Positions 44,679 to 52,666 of a stretch of 64,000 nucleotides of DNA are shown here, piece by piece; positions within the stretch are counted from its first letter, which is position 1; every line of letters begins with the position of its first letter. The translations under genes and the position numbers were made by a program. A model generated the notes under the pieces. The model saw only the letters and a list, made by a program, of their open reading frames with translations. It was not told where the DNA came from and did no database searches. Where the stretch lies: positions 806,001 to 870,000 of the forward strand of contig NZ_CP034145.1 of assembly GCF_003856835.1 (NCBI RefSeq). The letters run 5' to 3'. The stretch comes from Haloplanus aerogenes (GTDB lineage Archaea > Halobacteriota > Halobacteria > Halobacteriales > Haloferacaceae).

Positions 44679-45275
44679 TCAATAGTCGCCGAGTCGCGAC
44701 TGTCCGCCGCCGTCCGCCGAGGCGCCTCCCAGATCGGCCGCCTTCGCTATCGCGTCCTCGAACCCATCGCGCTGACTCCGGTCGTACAGCGTCGCCGCCG
44801 GGTGGACACAGATCAGAACGCGCCGCGACTCGCCGCCGAGGCGGGCGTCGACGACCGATCCGGCTTCCTTCGTGACCGCCACCGACCGATCCAGCAGGCG
44901 TTCGCCCGGCACCTTTCCGAGTGTGACGATCAGATCCGGATCGACGTGGGCGATTTCGGCCTCCAGAAACTCGGCACAGTTGTCGAGTTCGTCGGCGTGC
45001 GGGTCGCGGTTCTCCGGCGGCCGACACCGCACGCAGTTGGTGATGCGAACGTCCGCGCGGGCGAGGCCAGCGTCCCGCAAGGCATCGTCCAGCACCGACC
45101 CCGACCGTCCCACGAACGGTTCGCCCTCCTCGTCCTCCTGGGCACCGGGCGCCTCGCCGACGAACAGGAGAGCGGCGTCGTCGGGGCCGACGCCGTTGAC
45201 GATACGACTCCGTGACTCCACGAGCGCCGGGCAGCGCTCGCAGGCACACACGTCCGGCCCGTCGGTTTCGACCAT
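44679..45275 (-). CDS. udg: family 4-type uracil-DNA glycosylase with [4Fe-4S] cluster
   Basis: A 198-residue glycosylase removing uracil from deaminated DNA. Four cysteines (Cys12, Cys15, Cys84, Cys100) have the family 4 spacing for a [4Fe-4S] cluster. The active-site motif GEAPGAQEDEEGEPFVG (about residues 40-56) and the late HPAA motif are present. It may matter here because of the high mutation load from cytosine deamination in a high-GC genome. It lies 24 bp from the DUF99 gene and could be co-transcribed. Confidence 0.9.
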   Translation of the reverse strand: MVETDGPDVCACERCPALVESRSRIVNGVGPDDAALLFVGEAPGAQEDEEGEPFVGRSGSVLDDALRDAGLARADVRITNCVRCRPPENRDPHADELDNCAEFLEAEIAHVDPDLIVTLGKVPGERLLDRSVAVTKEAGSVVDARLGGESRRVLICVHPAATLYDRSQRDGFEDAIAKAADLGGASADGGGQSRLGDY

Positions 45276-45299
45276 GGGGGAAGGGCGGGAGCCGGAGGC

Positions 45300-45878
45300 T
45301 TAAACGTCTCCGTCCGCCCCGCCAGCCCGGAAGCGCCGCGCCGCACGGGCCGCCAGTCGCGCCACCCGGAGCGGTTCGGGTCGGCCACCCTCGGGTGTGT
45401 ACGCTCGGACGATCCGTTCGGCTTGGTCGGCGTCGACGCCGACCGCCCGCACCCACACGTCGTCGCCGTCGACGGCGAGGCGGCGGCGGGGTGGCTGGGC
45501 GCGGTACGTTCGCAGGCGCTCGTCGAGCGCGTCACCCGAAAACTGGTCCCGGAGTGCGGATTCGAGGCCGGGGCTCGATTCGAAGGAGACGGAGAGGACG
45601 GGGCGGTCGACCGCCGCCGTCAGGTCGTGCAGGTCGACGACGTTGAACCACGCGGGAGCGATGCCAGCGAGTAGCAGATACTGCACGTCCTCGCGATCCA
45701 AGTCGAAAAACAGGGTCTCGATGGCGGCGGTGGCGTCGGTGCCGCCCACGGCGCACGACTCGAAGGCGAACCCGTCGGCGGTCCGGTCGGCCCGGAGGAC
45801 CGCCCCACAGAGGACGCTTCGGTCGTCGCCGTCGGCGAACGACTCGGCAACGCCGAGTGCGCGTGTGCCCGGTTTCAT
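45300..45878 (-). CDS. DUF99 family protein (endonuclease V-like fold)
   Basis: A 192-residue protein of the archaeal DUF99 family, which has an endonuclease V-like (RNase H-type) fold of unknown role. Visible conserved parts are LGVAESF (8-14), LLLAGIAPAWFNVVDL (about 88-103) and PVLSVSFESS (about 112-121). Its closeness to the uracil-DNA glycosylase gene fits a nucleic-acid repair role but does not prove it. Confidence 0.85.
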   Translation of the reverse strand: MKPGTRALGVAESFADGDDRSVLCGAVLRADRTADGFAFESCAVGGTDATAAIETLFFDLDREDVQYLLLAGIAPAWFNVVDLHDLTAAVDRPVLSVSFESSPGLESALRDQFSGDALDERLRTYRAQPPRRRLAVDGDDVWVRAVGVDADQAERIVRAYTPEGGRPEPLRVARLAARAARRFRAGGADGDV

Positions 45879-45940
45879 CGCGAGTCACCACCGAGGCGAC
45901 CGCACGCAGGCAGGCGGTCGCACACGGCGAGCAGTCACGA

Positions 45941-46117
45941 CTACTCGTCTTTGATATCCTGGAGCCGATCCAGTAGTTCGTCGTTCGACGCGCCGATTTC
46001 GAACTCGACTGATCCGCGGTGGTCGTTCTGAGACGTTTCGACCCCCTCGTTGTCGTCGAGGTCGGCGTCTAACTCCTGGTTCTCCTGTTCGGATTCGTCG
46101 TAGCTCCCGAAGCCCAT
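45941..46117 (-). CDS. small acidic haloarchaeal protein (DUF5786-type)
   Basis: A 58-residue acidic protein beginning MGFGSYDESEQE, with a central acidic stretch and a C-terminal EFEIGASNDELLDRLQDIK helix. I recognise it as a small conserved haloarchaeal family, probably DUF5786. No function is known to me. The start at 46117 matches the family N-terminus. Confidence 0.78.
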   Translation of the reverse strand: MGFGSYDESEQENQELDADLDDNEGVETSQNDHRGSVEFEIGASNDELLDRLQDIKDE

Positions 46118-46309
46118 ACATGTCGTGATAGCCGACCCACAACCAAAAAACATTTGCCGGACGTGACCGAGAATCGGCGGCCGATTCTGCGGCGTGTTGT
46201 ACCCGGTTCCCGGCCGTCGTCGCTACCCGTGGCCGGCGACGGTCGGAACTGACGGACAACAGCCCGTATCACCACCCCGGTTTTTGTCGTCGGGGAGCGA
46301 CGCCCCACC

Positions 46310-46921
46310 ATGGACGTGATCAACGTCACCGCGGACGCGGAGGAGTTCACGTGTAACGCCTATCTGGTCACGGGTGAGCACCCGACGCTGGTCGACGCCG
46401 GAACCATGCCGGGCGTCGAGGACGTGGTCGCCGATCACGTCGACCGGTTGGATCGGGTGGTGCTCACCCACCAGCATCAGGACCACGTCGGCGAACTCGA
46501 CGCCGTCCTCGATACGTTCGACGCCGACTGCTACGCCTACGTCGACCACCCGCGGCGAACCCACGTCCTGTCGGACGGCGACACCGTGGCCATGGGCGAC
46601 GAGTCGTTCGACGTGGTGTACACGCCGGGCCACGCCGACGACCACGTCTCCCTCGTGAGCGACCGTACCCTCTTCAGCGGTGACGTGGTCGTCTACAACG
46701 ACGGCGCCTTCGACGACGGGAGCTTCGGCCGGACCGACATGCCCGGGCAGTCCCGGGAGCGGCTGATCGAGAGTCTGGAGACACTACTGGCTCGACTGCC
46801 GGACTCGGTGGCAGCGATGTACGCCGGGCACGGTGATCCGTTCCACGCGAACGGCGAGAGCGTCCGAGAAGTGATCGAGCGGGCGCTCTCGCGGGCCGAA
46901 CGGCGTGAGCCGAAATATTAG
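46310..46921 (+). CDS. MBL-fold metallo-hydrolase
   Basis: A 203-residue metallo-beta-lactamase-fold protein. [11 protein letters not shown] (His54, His56, Asp58, His59) supplies most of the dinuclear metal site, [10 protein letters not shown] adds a His near residue 110 and FSGDVV an Asp. The family includes glyoxalase II and persulfide dioxygenase-like enzymes; the substrate is unknown. Its end overlaps the end of the convergent L40e gene by 4 bp (46918-46921). Confidence 0.88.
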   Translation: MDVINVTADAEEFTCNAYLVTGEHPTLVDAGTMPGVEDVVADHVDRLDRVVLTHQHQDHVGELDAVLDTFDADCYAYVDHPRRTHVLSDGDTVAMGDESFDVVYTPGHADDHVSLVSDRTLFSGDVVVYNDGAFDDGSFGRTDMPGQSRERLIESLETLLARLPDSVAAMYAGHGDPFHANGESVREVIERALSRAERREPKY

Positions 46922-47067
46922 GCGCTACGGCGCTCTTTCGCCTTGGGGCGGAGCTTCTTGTAGCCGCACTTGCGGCAGCGCTTGGCGCGGGCCGCGTTAC
47001 GCGCGTTACACCGCATACAGATCTGTTTGTCGAGCATCCGCTTTTCCGCTTCCTCGAAGCTAGCCAT
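46918..47067 (-). CDS. rpl40e: 50S ribosomal protein L40e
   Basis: A 49-residue zinc-ribbon ribosomal protein. Cys17, Cys20, Cys31 and Cys34 (CMRC and CRKC) hold the zinc, and the C-terminus [11 protein letters not shown] is the basic rRNA-binding tail. It is the archaeal homologue of the ribosomal domain fused to ubiquitin in eukaryotes. The start at 47067 (MASFEEAE) follows the family. Confidence 0.95.
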   Translation of the reverse strand: MASFEEAEKRMLDKQICMRCNARNAARAKRCRKCGYKKLRPKAKERRSA

Positions 47068-47167
47068 ACGCCCCGATTTCCGGTCGACAGCCATAACGCT
47101 TGCGAGTGTCGGCGCGGGAGGTCGGTACAACGCAAGCGTTTAGACGGGTCGTGGAGTAGACGAAGAC

Positions 47168-47623
47168 ATGGCGAACTGTCCACTCGCCGACGACTGCCCC
47201 AGTTTCTCGGAACGCATTCAGGGGATGGGGTGTCAGCACTACGGCGATCGCGGGGGTGCCGAGTGGTGTAACCACTACGACATGCCCATCTCCGACCTGA
47301 AACAGCAGCCGGTGAAACCCGGCGAGGAGCTCGTCGTCGAGGTGACCGACATCCACGAGAGCGGGTCGGGCGTCGGCCGCACCGAAGACGGCTTCATCGT
47401 CCTCGTCGACGGGACGCTCCCACCGGCCCGGGCGCGCGTCCGTATCGACCGCGTGAAGGCGAACCACGCCACCGCGGAGGAAGTCGAACGCCTGCCGATG
47501 GAGGACGAGGAGGAGGAAGACGACGAGTCGGCGGCGGACGACGACACGGGCAGTGAGTCGGGCACCCGAGACTCGGGACGGCCCGAACAGCTAGGCAGCC
47601 GAGACAACTTCTGGGGCGGGTAG
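47168..47623 (+). CDS. TRAM-domain protein with Cys-rich N-terminus and acidic tail
   Basis: A 151-residue protein. A Cys/His-rich N-terminal part (CPLADDCPSF, GCQHYG, WCNHYD) may bind a metal. The middle is a TRAM domain (VKPGEELVVEVTDIHESGSGVGRTEDGFIVLVDG, about residues 49-82), which binds RNA. The last ~50 residues are acidic and probably disordered. Archaeal single-TRAM proteins act as RNA chaperones. It is divergent from L40e with 100 bp between starts. Confidence 0.85.
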   Translation: MANCPLADDCPSFSERIQGMGCQHYGDRGGAEWCNHYDMPISDLKQQPVKPGEELVVEVTDIHESGSGVGRTEDGFIVLVDGTLPPARARVRIDRVKANHATAEEVERLPMEDEEEEDDESAADDDTGSESGTRDSGRPEQLGSRDNFWGG

Positions 47624-47744
47624 TCGACGCCGTTCCGGCGGCGTCGACGGTGGACAGTCGGACCTGAACCGTTTTTTCTCGTGCCGGCTCTCGGCGCGGT
47701 GAACGCTACATAGTTTTTAGGTGGCGAAGGCGTATCCCCGGAGT

Positions 47745-48221
47745 ATGGAAGACGATCCGGACGCGGACGCACTGCTCGAACGCGCCGGTTTCGACCCCGA
47801 AAAGAGCGTCCTGACGCGTCGACAGGCCGAAGTGCTCGCCCTCCGCGAGCGGAACGTACGGCAGTCCACCATCGCCGACCTCCTCGGTACGTCGCGGGCG
47901 AACGTCTCGAGTATCGAATCGAGCGCGCGGGACAACGTGGCGAAAGCCCGCGAGACCGTCGCCTTCGCGGAGGCGCTGACGGCGCCAGTCCGGGTCGAAG
48001 TCGACGAGGAGACCGACCTCTACAACGTGCCGAAACTCGTCTACGATGCCTGCGACGCCGCCGGCGTCAAGGTGAACCACACGGCGCCGGACCTGATGAA
48101 ACTCGTCAGTGACGAGGCTGGCGAGGCGGTCCAGGGCCGCGAGATTCAGGCACCGCTGCTGGTCGGCGTCACCACCGACGGCACCGTCCGCGTCAGACAG
48201 TCCGCGTCGAAATCGACGTAG
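47745..48221 (+). CDS. Tfx-family DNA-binding transcription regulator
   Basis: A 158-residue archaeal regulator. The helix-turn-helix is LTRRQAEVLALRERNVRQSTIADLLGTSRANVSSIE (about residues 23-58), which matches the Tfx family first described in methanogens. The C-terminal domain (about 90-155) has a distinct alpha/beta fold of unknown ligand. The preferred start is the ATG at 47745; a GTG at 47721 is in frame. It ends one base before the convergent sugar-nucleotide transferase gene. Confidence 0.85.
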   Translation: MEDDPDADALLERAGFDPEKSVLTRRQAEVLALRERNVRQSTIADLLGTSRANVSSIESSARDNVAKARETVAFAEALTAPVRVEVDEETDLYNVPKLVYDACDAAGVKVNHTAPDLMKLVSDEAGEAVQGREIQAPLLVGVTTDGTVRVRQSASKST

Positions 48222-49247
48222 TCAGAACTCGCCTCGCTCTTTCAGTGTCGCCACCAAGTCGCGCACGCGTTGTGCCTCCTCGGTCGGCACCACGAGCACC
48301 CGGTCGTCGTACGCGACGACGGCTAGCCCCTCGACCCCGACCAGCGACACGTGTACGTCGTCGCTCGCGACCACGTTGTTCTCGGCGTCCACACTCACCA
48401 CCTCGGCGTCGCCCGCGACGACCGTCCCGTCCTCGTCCGCCGGCAGGAGTCGCTGGAGCGCGTCCCACGAGCCCAGGTCGTCCCACGCCACGTCGAGGGG
48501 GACGGTCACCACGTCGGTGGCGCGTTCTAGTACGGCGTAGTCGACGCTCACCGGATCGACCGCGTCGAATCCTCCGTCGGCGTCGCCAGCATCGAGCGCG
48601 TCGAGTAGCGGTCCGAGCGGCGTCCCTTCTGCTGCTTCCCGGAACGCCCGGGGCGTCCACGTGAAGATGCCGGCGTTCCAGTAGTAGCCCCGCGCCACGT
48701 ACGACTCCGCCGTCTCGGCGTCCGGTTTCTCGTGGAACGCGGCTACCTCGGCGTAGTCGCCGTGGTCCGACCCGGGTTCGATGTAGCCGTAGCCCGTCTC
48801 CGGCCGATCCGGTTCGACGCCGAACGTGACGAGTGCGTCCGTTTCGGCGGCGACGCGTGCCCCCCTTCGGGCGGTCGGCTCGAAGTCCCCGTCGACGTAG
48901 TGGTCGCTCGGGAGCGCGAGGACGACGGGGTCGTCGAAGCGCTCCTCGATCCGGTGGGTCGCGTAGGCGAGGGCGGGGCCGGTGTCCTTGCCCGCCGGTT
49001 CGACGAGGACGGACGCCTCGGGCACCGTCTCCCGGACGGCGTCGACGAACGCGGGGCGGGTCACGACGACCACCGCGTCCGCGAAGGCGACGCGGTCCAC
49101 GGTGCGTTCGAGGAGGGTGTCCTCGCCTGCGAGCGAGAGCAACTGTTTCGGGCGATGGCTCCGACTCGCGGGGTAGAGCCGGGAGCCGATTCCGCCCGCT
49201 AGCACCGTCGCAACGAGCGGTCGGTCGGTGTCCGGCACGGCACTCAC
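48222..49247 (-). CDS. mannose-1-phosphate guanylyltransferase-like sugar nucleotidyltransferase
   Basis: A 341-residue nucleotidyltransferase. The N-terminal signature LAGGIGSRLYPASR (about residues 16-29) and the PKQLLSL lysine motif indicate a GT-A-type enzyme making GDP-mannose or a related sugar nucleotide for glycan synthesis. VALPSDHYV holds the metal-binding Asp, and FHEKPD and GYYWNAGIF are further conserved pieces. It overlaps the upstream small gene by 4 bp (GTGA), so the GTG at 49247 is chosen as start. Confidence 0.9.
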   Translation of the reverse strand: MSAVPDTDRPLVATVLAGGIGSRLYPASRSHRPKQLLSLAGEDTLLERTVDRVAFADAVVVVTRPAFVDAVRETVPEASVLVEPAGKDTGPALAYATHRIEERFDDPVVLALPSDHYVDGDFEPTARRGARVAAETDALVTFGVEPDRPETGYGYIEPGSDHGDYAEVAAFHEKPDAETAESYVARGYYWNAGIFTWTPRAFREAAEGTPLGPLLDALDAGDADGGFDAVDPVSVDYAVLERATDVVTVPLDVAWDDLGSWDALQRLLPADEDGTVVAGDAEVVSVDAENNVVASDDVHVSLVGVEGLAVVAYDDRVLVVPTEEAQRVRDLVATLKERGEF

Positions 49248-49516
49248 CACGTCTCCACGATGCCCTCGCGCACGTCTTCCAGACACCCCTCGCAGTCGGG
49301 ATGGCCGGCCTCGTAACACGCCGGTCGATTCTCCGCGTCGAGTTCGACGGCGCGGCGTTCGGCTTCCCGTCGACAGACGATGCGGACGCGCCCCTCGTCG
49401 TCGCGGGGCAGGTCCACGGTGTCCCGCCCCTCGCGGTAGGCCTTCCGCGCCTCGGCGTAGCGGCGGCCGGCCGAGCGGAAGGTGGTCCGTACGAACCGTT
49501 CCAGCCGGTCGTCCAT
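49244..49516 (-). CDS. small conserved haloarchaeal protein with C-terminal cysteines
   Basis: A 90-residue protein starting MDDRLERFVRTTF. It has a basic, helical middle (RSAGRRYAEARKAYREGR) and a cysteine-containing end (CYEAGHPDCEGC), which could bind a metal. I do not recognise a function. Its stop overlaps the start of the guanylyltransferase gene by 4 bp, which suggests translational coupling. The start at 49516 removes an unconserved upstream frame. Confidence 0.75.
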   Translation of the reverse strand: MDDRLERFVRTTFRSAGRRYAEARKAYREGRDTVDLPRDDEGRVRIVCRREAERRAVELDAENRPACYEAGHPDCEGCLEDVREGIVETW

Positions 49517-49685
49517 ATCCTCCCTTGCGCCGGCGGGGGCAAAGGTTCGTCGGCATCCCCGCGTCGAATGCCTCCCACTCACGCCACTCGATTCCACTTT
49601 CACTCCGCTCGCGGAAGTTTTTATACTGTCGCGCACCAACCAGCGTGTGCCTCCCCACGAGAACAACACGGAGGCGAGTGAGACC

Positions 49686-50615
49686 ATGACCGATTTGCAT
49701 ACCCACGCGGAGGATATCGTAGCGCAGTTCTCGGACCATCTGGACCTGACCGTCGACGAGGTCGAGGAGCGACTGGACAACCTCGTCAACGAGTACCGGG
49801 TGCCGGTGGACGAGGCGCGCCGGAGCGTCGTGAACAGCTACCTCGACGAGGCAGATCTGGAGCGCGAGGCGCTCGGTGGCGGCGGCAACGCCTCGGTCGG
49901 CCTCGCCGAAATCGACCAGGACGAACAGTGGCTCGACGTGACCGCCAAGGTCGTCGAACTCTGGGAGCCCCGGAGCGACTCCGTCGCGCAGGTCGGCCTG
50001 CTCGGCGACGAGACGGGGACGACCAAGTTCGTCGCGTTCGAAACCTCGGAGCTCCCCGAACTCGAGGAGGGCGCGGTCTACCGGCTGGAGAACCTCGTCA
50101 CCGACGAGTACCAGGGCAACTTCTCGGTGAAGCTCAACCGGACGACGACCATCACCGAAGTCGACGAGGAGATCGAAGTCGGCGACGACGCCGAGACCGT
50201 CGAGGGCGCGCTGGTGGACATCCAGAGCGGCAGCGGCCTCATCAAGCGCTGTCCCGAGGAGGACTGCACGCGCGTCCTCCAGAACGGCCGGTGTTCCGAA
50301 CACGGCGACGTCGACGGCGAATTCGACCTGCGGATCAAGGGCGTTCTCGACGACGGCGAGGCGGTCCACGAGGTGATCTTCGACCGCGAGTCGACCGAGG
50401 AACTCACCGGGACGACCTTGGAGGAGGCGAAGGACATGGCGATGGACGCGCTCGACACGACCGTCGTCGCCGACGAGATGCGTACGGGGACGCTCGGCCG
50501 GTACTACCGGGTGAGCGGCCCGCAGTTCGGCCGGTACGTGCTGGTCGACGAGTTCGAACGACTGGACGATCCGGTCGATGCCGAAGCGGCCCTCATCGAA
50601 GCGAGGTCGATCTAA
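49686..50615 (+). CDS. rpa3: replication protein A, RPA3-type single-stranded DNA-binding protein
   Basis: A 309-residue RPA subunit. OB-fold strands are visible (DVTAKVVELWEPRSDSVAQVGLLGDETGTTKFVAFE, then YRLENLVTDEYQGNFSVKLNRTT), followed by a zinc-finger region with CPEEDC and CSEH (about residues 185-203) and a second OB-like part. Its size fits the RPA3 type of Haloferax, which works with an associated protein (RPAP3) in ssDNA binding and repair. The next gene starts two bases after the stop codon. The start at 49686 follows GTGAGACC. Confidence 0.92.
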   Translation: MTDLHTHAEDIVAQFSDHLDLTVDEVEERLDNLVNEYRVPVDEARRSVVNSYLDEADLEREALGGGGNASVGLAEIDQDEQWLDVTAKVVELWEPRSDSVAQVGLLGDETGTTKFVAFETSELPELEEGAVYRLENLVTDEYQGNFSVKLNRTTTITEVDEEIEVGDDAETVEGALVDIQSGSGLIKRCPEEDCTRVLQNGRCSEHGDVDGEFDLRIKGVLDDGEAVHEVIFDRESTEELTGTTLEEAKDMAMDALDTTVVADEMRTGTLGRYYRVSGPQFGRYVLVDEFERLDDPVDAEAALIEARSI

Positions 50616-50616
50616 C

Positions 50617-51237
50617 ATGAGCCAGGCACCCACCCGCGAAGTCGCGCGCCGCGTCTTCGCCCGCGAGTTCAACGACGCGAGTCACACGTTCAAGGAGTCG
50701 GACGACGAACGCGCCCCGGTTTACCTCCTCCTCCCGACGGGCGAACGCGCCAACCGCGTGTTCCTCGTCGGCACCCTGACCGAGAAGGAGGACGTGGGCG
50801 AGGACGACGAGTACTGGCGGGGTCGCATCGTCGACCCGACGGGGACCTTCTTCGTCTACGCCGGGCAGTACCAGCCCGACGCGGCCTCGACGCTCCGGGA
50901 ACTCGAACCTCCGGCGTACGTCGCCGTCGTTGGGAAGCCCCGGACCTACGAGACCGACGACGGGAGTGTCAACGTCTCCGTCCGCCCCGAATCCATCACC
51001 GCCGTCGACTCCACGACCCGGGATCGCTGGGTGGTCGAGGCGGCCCAGCGGACGCTCGAACGCGTCGCCACGTTCGAGGACGAGAGCAACGAGTACGCGC
51101 GGATGGCCCGCGAGGAGTACGACCTCGCCGTCGACGACTACCGGGCGATGGCGCTCGCGGCGCTCGAAGGGTTAGACGAGACGGACGAACTGGAGTCCGA
51201 CGCCGAGACTGACCTCGACGCGCCGGCCGAGCACTAG
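50617..51237 (+). CDS. rpap3: RPA-associated protein RPAP3
   Basis: A 206-residue partner of RPA3. One OB-fold (VFLVGTLTEKEDVGEDDEYWRGRIVDPTGTFFVYAG, about residues 47-82) is followed by a helical part and an acidic C-terminus. In Haloferax volcanii RPA and RPAP proteins are reported to be encoded together and to work together. Overlap is absent but spacing to rpa3 is a single base between TAA and ATG, indicating one operon. The start at 50617 excludes an earlier in-frame codon inside rpa3. Confidence 0.9.
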   Translation: MSQAPTREVARRVFAREFNDASHTFKESDDERAPVYLLLPTGERANRVFLVGTLTEKEDVGEDDEYWRGRIVDPTGTFFVYAGQYQPDAASTLRELEPPAYVAVVGKPRTYETDDGSVNVSVRPESITAVDSTTRDRWVVEAAQRTLERVATFEDESNEYARMAREEYDLAVDDYRAMALAALEGLDETDELESDAETDLDAPAEH

Positions 51238-51294
51238 CTCCCCCTCCCGTCTGACGAACTGTTAAGTGAACCGGGGCCCGATGTCGAGGAGACC

Positions 51295-51696
51295 ATGGGC
51301 AACAAGAACAAAACCGTCTCGTTCCGCGTCAACGAGGACGCGTTCGAGACCCTGCGCGAAATCGCCGAGGAGCGCGACCTGTCGCTCTCCGCGGTGTTTC
51401 GCGACTACGTCGACATGCTCGTTGCCCACGACGGCCAGGTCGAAGTCGTCCCCGAGCACGAACTCGCCAGTCGCTCGGACGACGAACCCAGTTTCCCGCC
51501 GACGGTCGAAGTGCCCAAGAGCTTCGTCCGCGAGCACGAACGCCTCGAACTCGAGGCCGAACACCTGCGCGAGCAACTCGACGAGCACAAACGCTACGTC
51601 AACCACCTGCGGGAACAGCTAGAGGAAGAGGAAGACGTCATCCACCTCGAAGACCTGGACGGCGACGAGCGCGACGAACCCTACCAGCTGGGCTGA
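51295..51696 (+). CDS. ribbon-helix-helix (CopG/Arc-type) protein with coiled-coil tail
   Basis: A 133-residue protein. The N-terminal ribbon-helix-helix is KTVSFRVNEDAFETLREIAEERDLSLSAVFRDYVDML (about residues 6-42), as in CopG-type repressors. The C-terminal half is a charged coiled coil (ERLELEAEHLREQLDEHKRYVNHLREQLEEEED, about 82-114). Expected role: DNA-binding dimer. It lies 57 bp after rpap3 on the same strand; regulation of the rpa operon is possible but unproven. Confidence 0.8.
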   Translation: MGNKNKTVSFRVNEDAFETLREIAEERDLSLSAVFRDYVDMLVAHDGQVEVVPEHELASRSDDEPSFPPTVEVPKSFVREHERLELEAEHLREQLDEHKRYVNHLREQLEEEEDVIHLEDLDGDERDEPYQLG

Positions 51697-51727
51697 TACG
51701 GGGCGGCGGAACGCCGTGGCAACCCGT

Positions 51728-52186
51728 CTAGCCCTTCGACAGCGCCCGCCGTGTCTCGGCGGCCCGACGCTCCATCTCCTGATCGCCTTCGACGGCGGCG
51801 AGCGATTCGACCGCTTCCAGTCGCCGCACCGCTTGATCGAGGAAAGAGAGCACGTCGCCGGGGTAGGCGTACAGCATGTAGTCGTCGGTCATCACGTCGA
51901 CGATGGCGTCCGGTCCGAGTCCCTGTGCCCGGAGTTCGAGGAGGTAGCGGATGAACTGGCGTTCGGGGTAGCCGGTGTAGAGGTCGTCGGGATCCTCGCA
52001 GTCGAGGAAGTCGGTGGCGAAATCGAGCAGTCGATCACGGGTGGCGTCGTCGAGTTTGGTGAGGCCGTCGCCGCTGTAGAGCACCTCCATCGTCGCGCCC
52101 TTGAACGCCCCTTTGGGGATGGACGTATCTAGCTGGGAGACGATCTGGCGGTGGTTCTTCAGATAGATTTTGTCGGTGATGGCCAC
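51728..52186 (-). CDS. conserved archaeal protein, unknown
   Basis: A 152-residue protein beginning with ITDKIYLKNHRQIVSQL. A central block (KLDDATRDRLLDFATDFLDCEDPDDLYTGYPERQFIRYLLELRAQGL) looks mostly helical. No catalytic motif is visible. I chose the GTG at 52186, the first start within the conserved part; the longer open frame to 52282 runs into a low-similarity segment. It is convergent with the RHH gene. Confidence 0.65.
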   Translation of the reverse strand: MAITDKIYLKNHRQIVSQLDTSIPKGAFKGATMEVLYSGDGLTKLDDATRDRLLDFATDFLDCEDPDDLYTGYPERQFIRYLLELRAQGLGPDAIVDVMTDDYMLYAYPGDVLSFLDQAVRRLEAVESLAAVEGDQEMERRAAETRRALSKG

Positions 52187-52302
52187 TGGAGCGAAGTACG
52201 TGACGGCGAGACTAAAGGCTCCCGACTTTCGCCGTGTGCCGGGGACGCACGCCGACTGCGAGTCGTAACCTACTTCACTCACAGCACAGTATCCAGACTC
52301 GT

Positions 52303-52375
52303 GTCCGGGTTGGGGTAGTGGTTATCCTTCAGCCTTGTGGAGGCTGAGACGCGGGTTCGATTCTCGCACCCGGAC
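52303..52375 (+). tRNA. tRNA-His (anticodon GTG)
   Basis: A 73-nt cloverleaf. The extra 5' guanosine (G-1 at 52303) pairs with a C at 52375, the hallmark of histidine tRNA. Acceptor arms are TCCGGGT and ACCCGGA. The anticodon arm CAGCC-TTGTGGA-GGCTG reads GTG. The T-arm is GCGGG-TTCGATT-CTCGC. Two downstream repeat units each recreate the last 22 bases of this gene. Confidence 0.95.
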
Positions 52376-52488
52376 TTTCTGTCTGCGAACGCAGGTGAGC
52401 AGACGAACGTCTCCCGAGAATCGAATCGGGGAGGTCGCGCGCAGCGAAGCGAGCACGTCCGACCGTGGTTCGATTCTCGCACCCGGAC
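52376..52488 (+). repeat. 113-bp tandem repeat unit 1 after tRNA-His
   Basis: The unit starts directly after the tRNA 3' end and finishes with a 22-base copy of that end (52467-52488). It carries an inverted copy of the T-arm (CGAGAATCGAA at 52415-52425 against 52356-52366 of the tRNA) and a GTCTGC/GCAGAC dyad at 52381-52404. Confidence 0.85.
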
Positions 52489-52601
52489 TTTCTGTCTGCG
52501 AACGCAGGTGAGCAGACGAACGTCTCCCGAGAATCGAATCGGGGAGGTCGCGCGCAGCGAAGCGAGCACGTCCGACCGTGGTTCGATTCTCGCACCCGGA
52601 C
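52489..52601 (+). repeat. 113-bp tandem repeat unit 2 after tRNA-His
   Basis: Identical base for base to unit 1 by eye, and again ending with the 22-base copy of the tRNA-His 3' end (52580-52601). From 52602 on the sequence is different and a T-rich stretch (GTTTTC) follows, resembling a tRNA-terminator region. Nothing else is seen between 52602 and the stop of the next gene at 52667. Confidence 0.85.
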
Positions 52602-52666
52602 GTTTTCGACGACGACGGACGCGTCGCACGGACGGCGAGGACCGCCCGCCGGTCCCGACGGCGCCG

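Noticed and set aside
52376-52601. CRISPR-like array
   Set aside because: There are only two units, with no variable spacers between short repeats. The units are identical over their full 113 bp.
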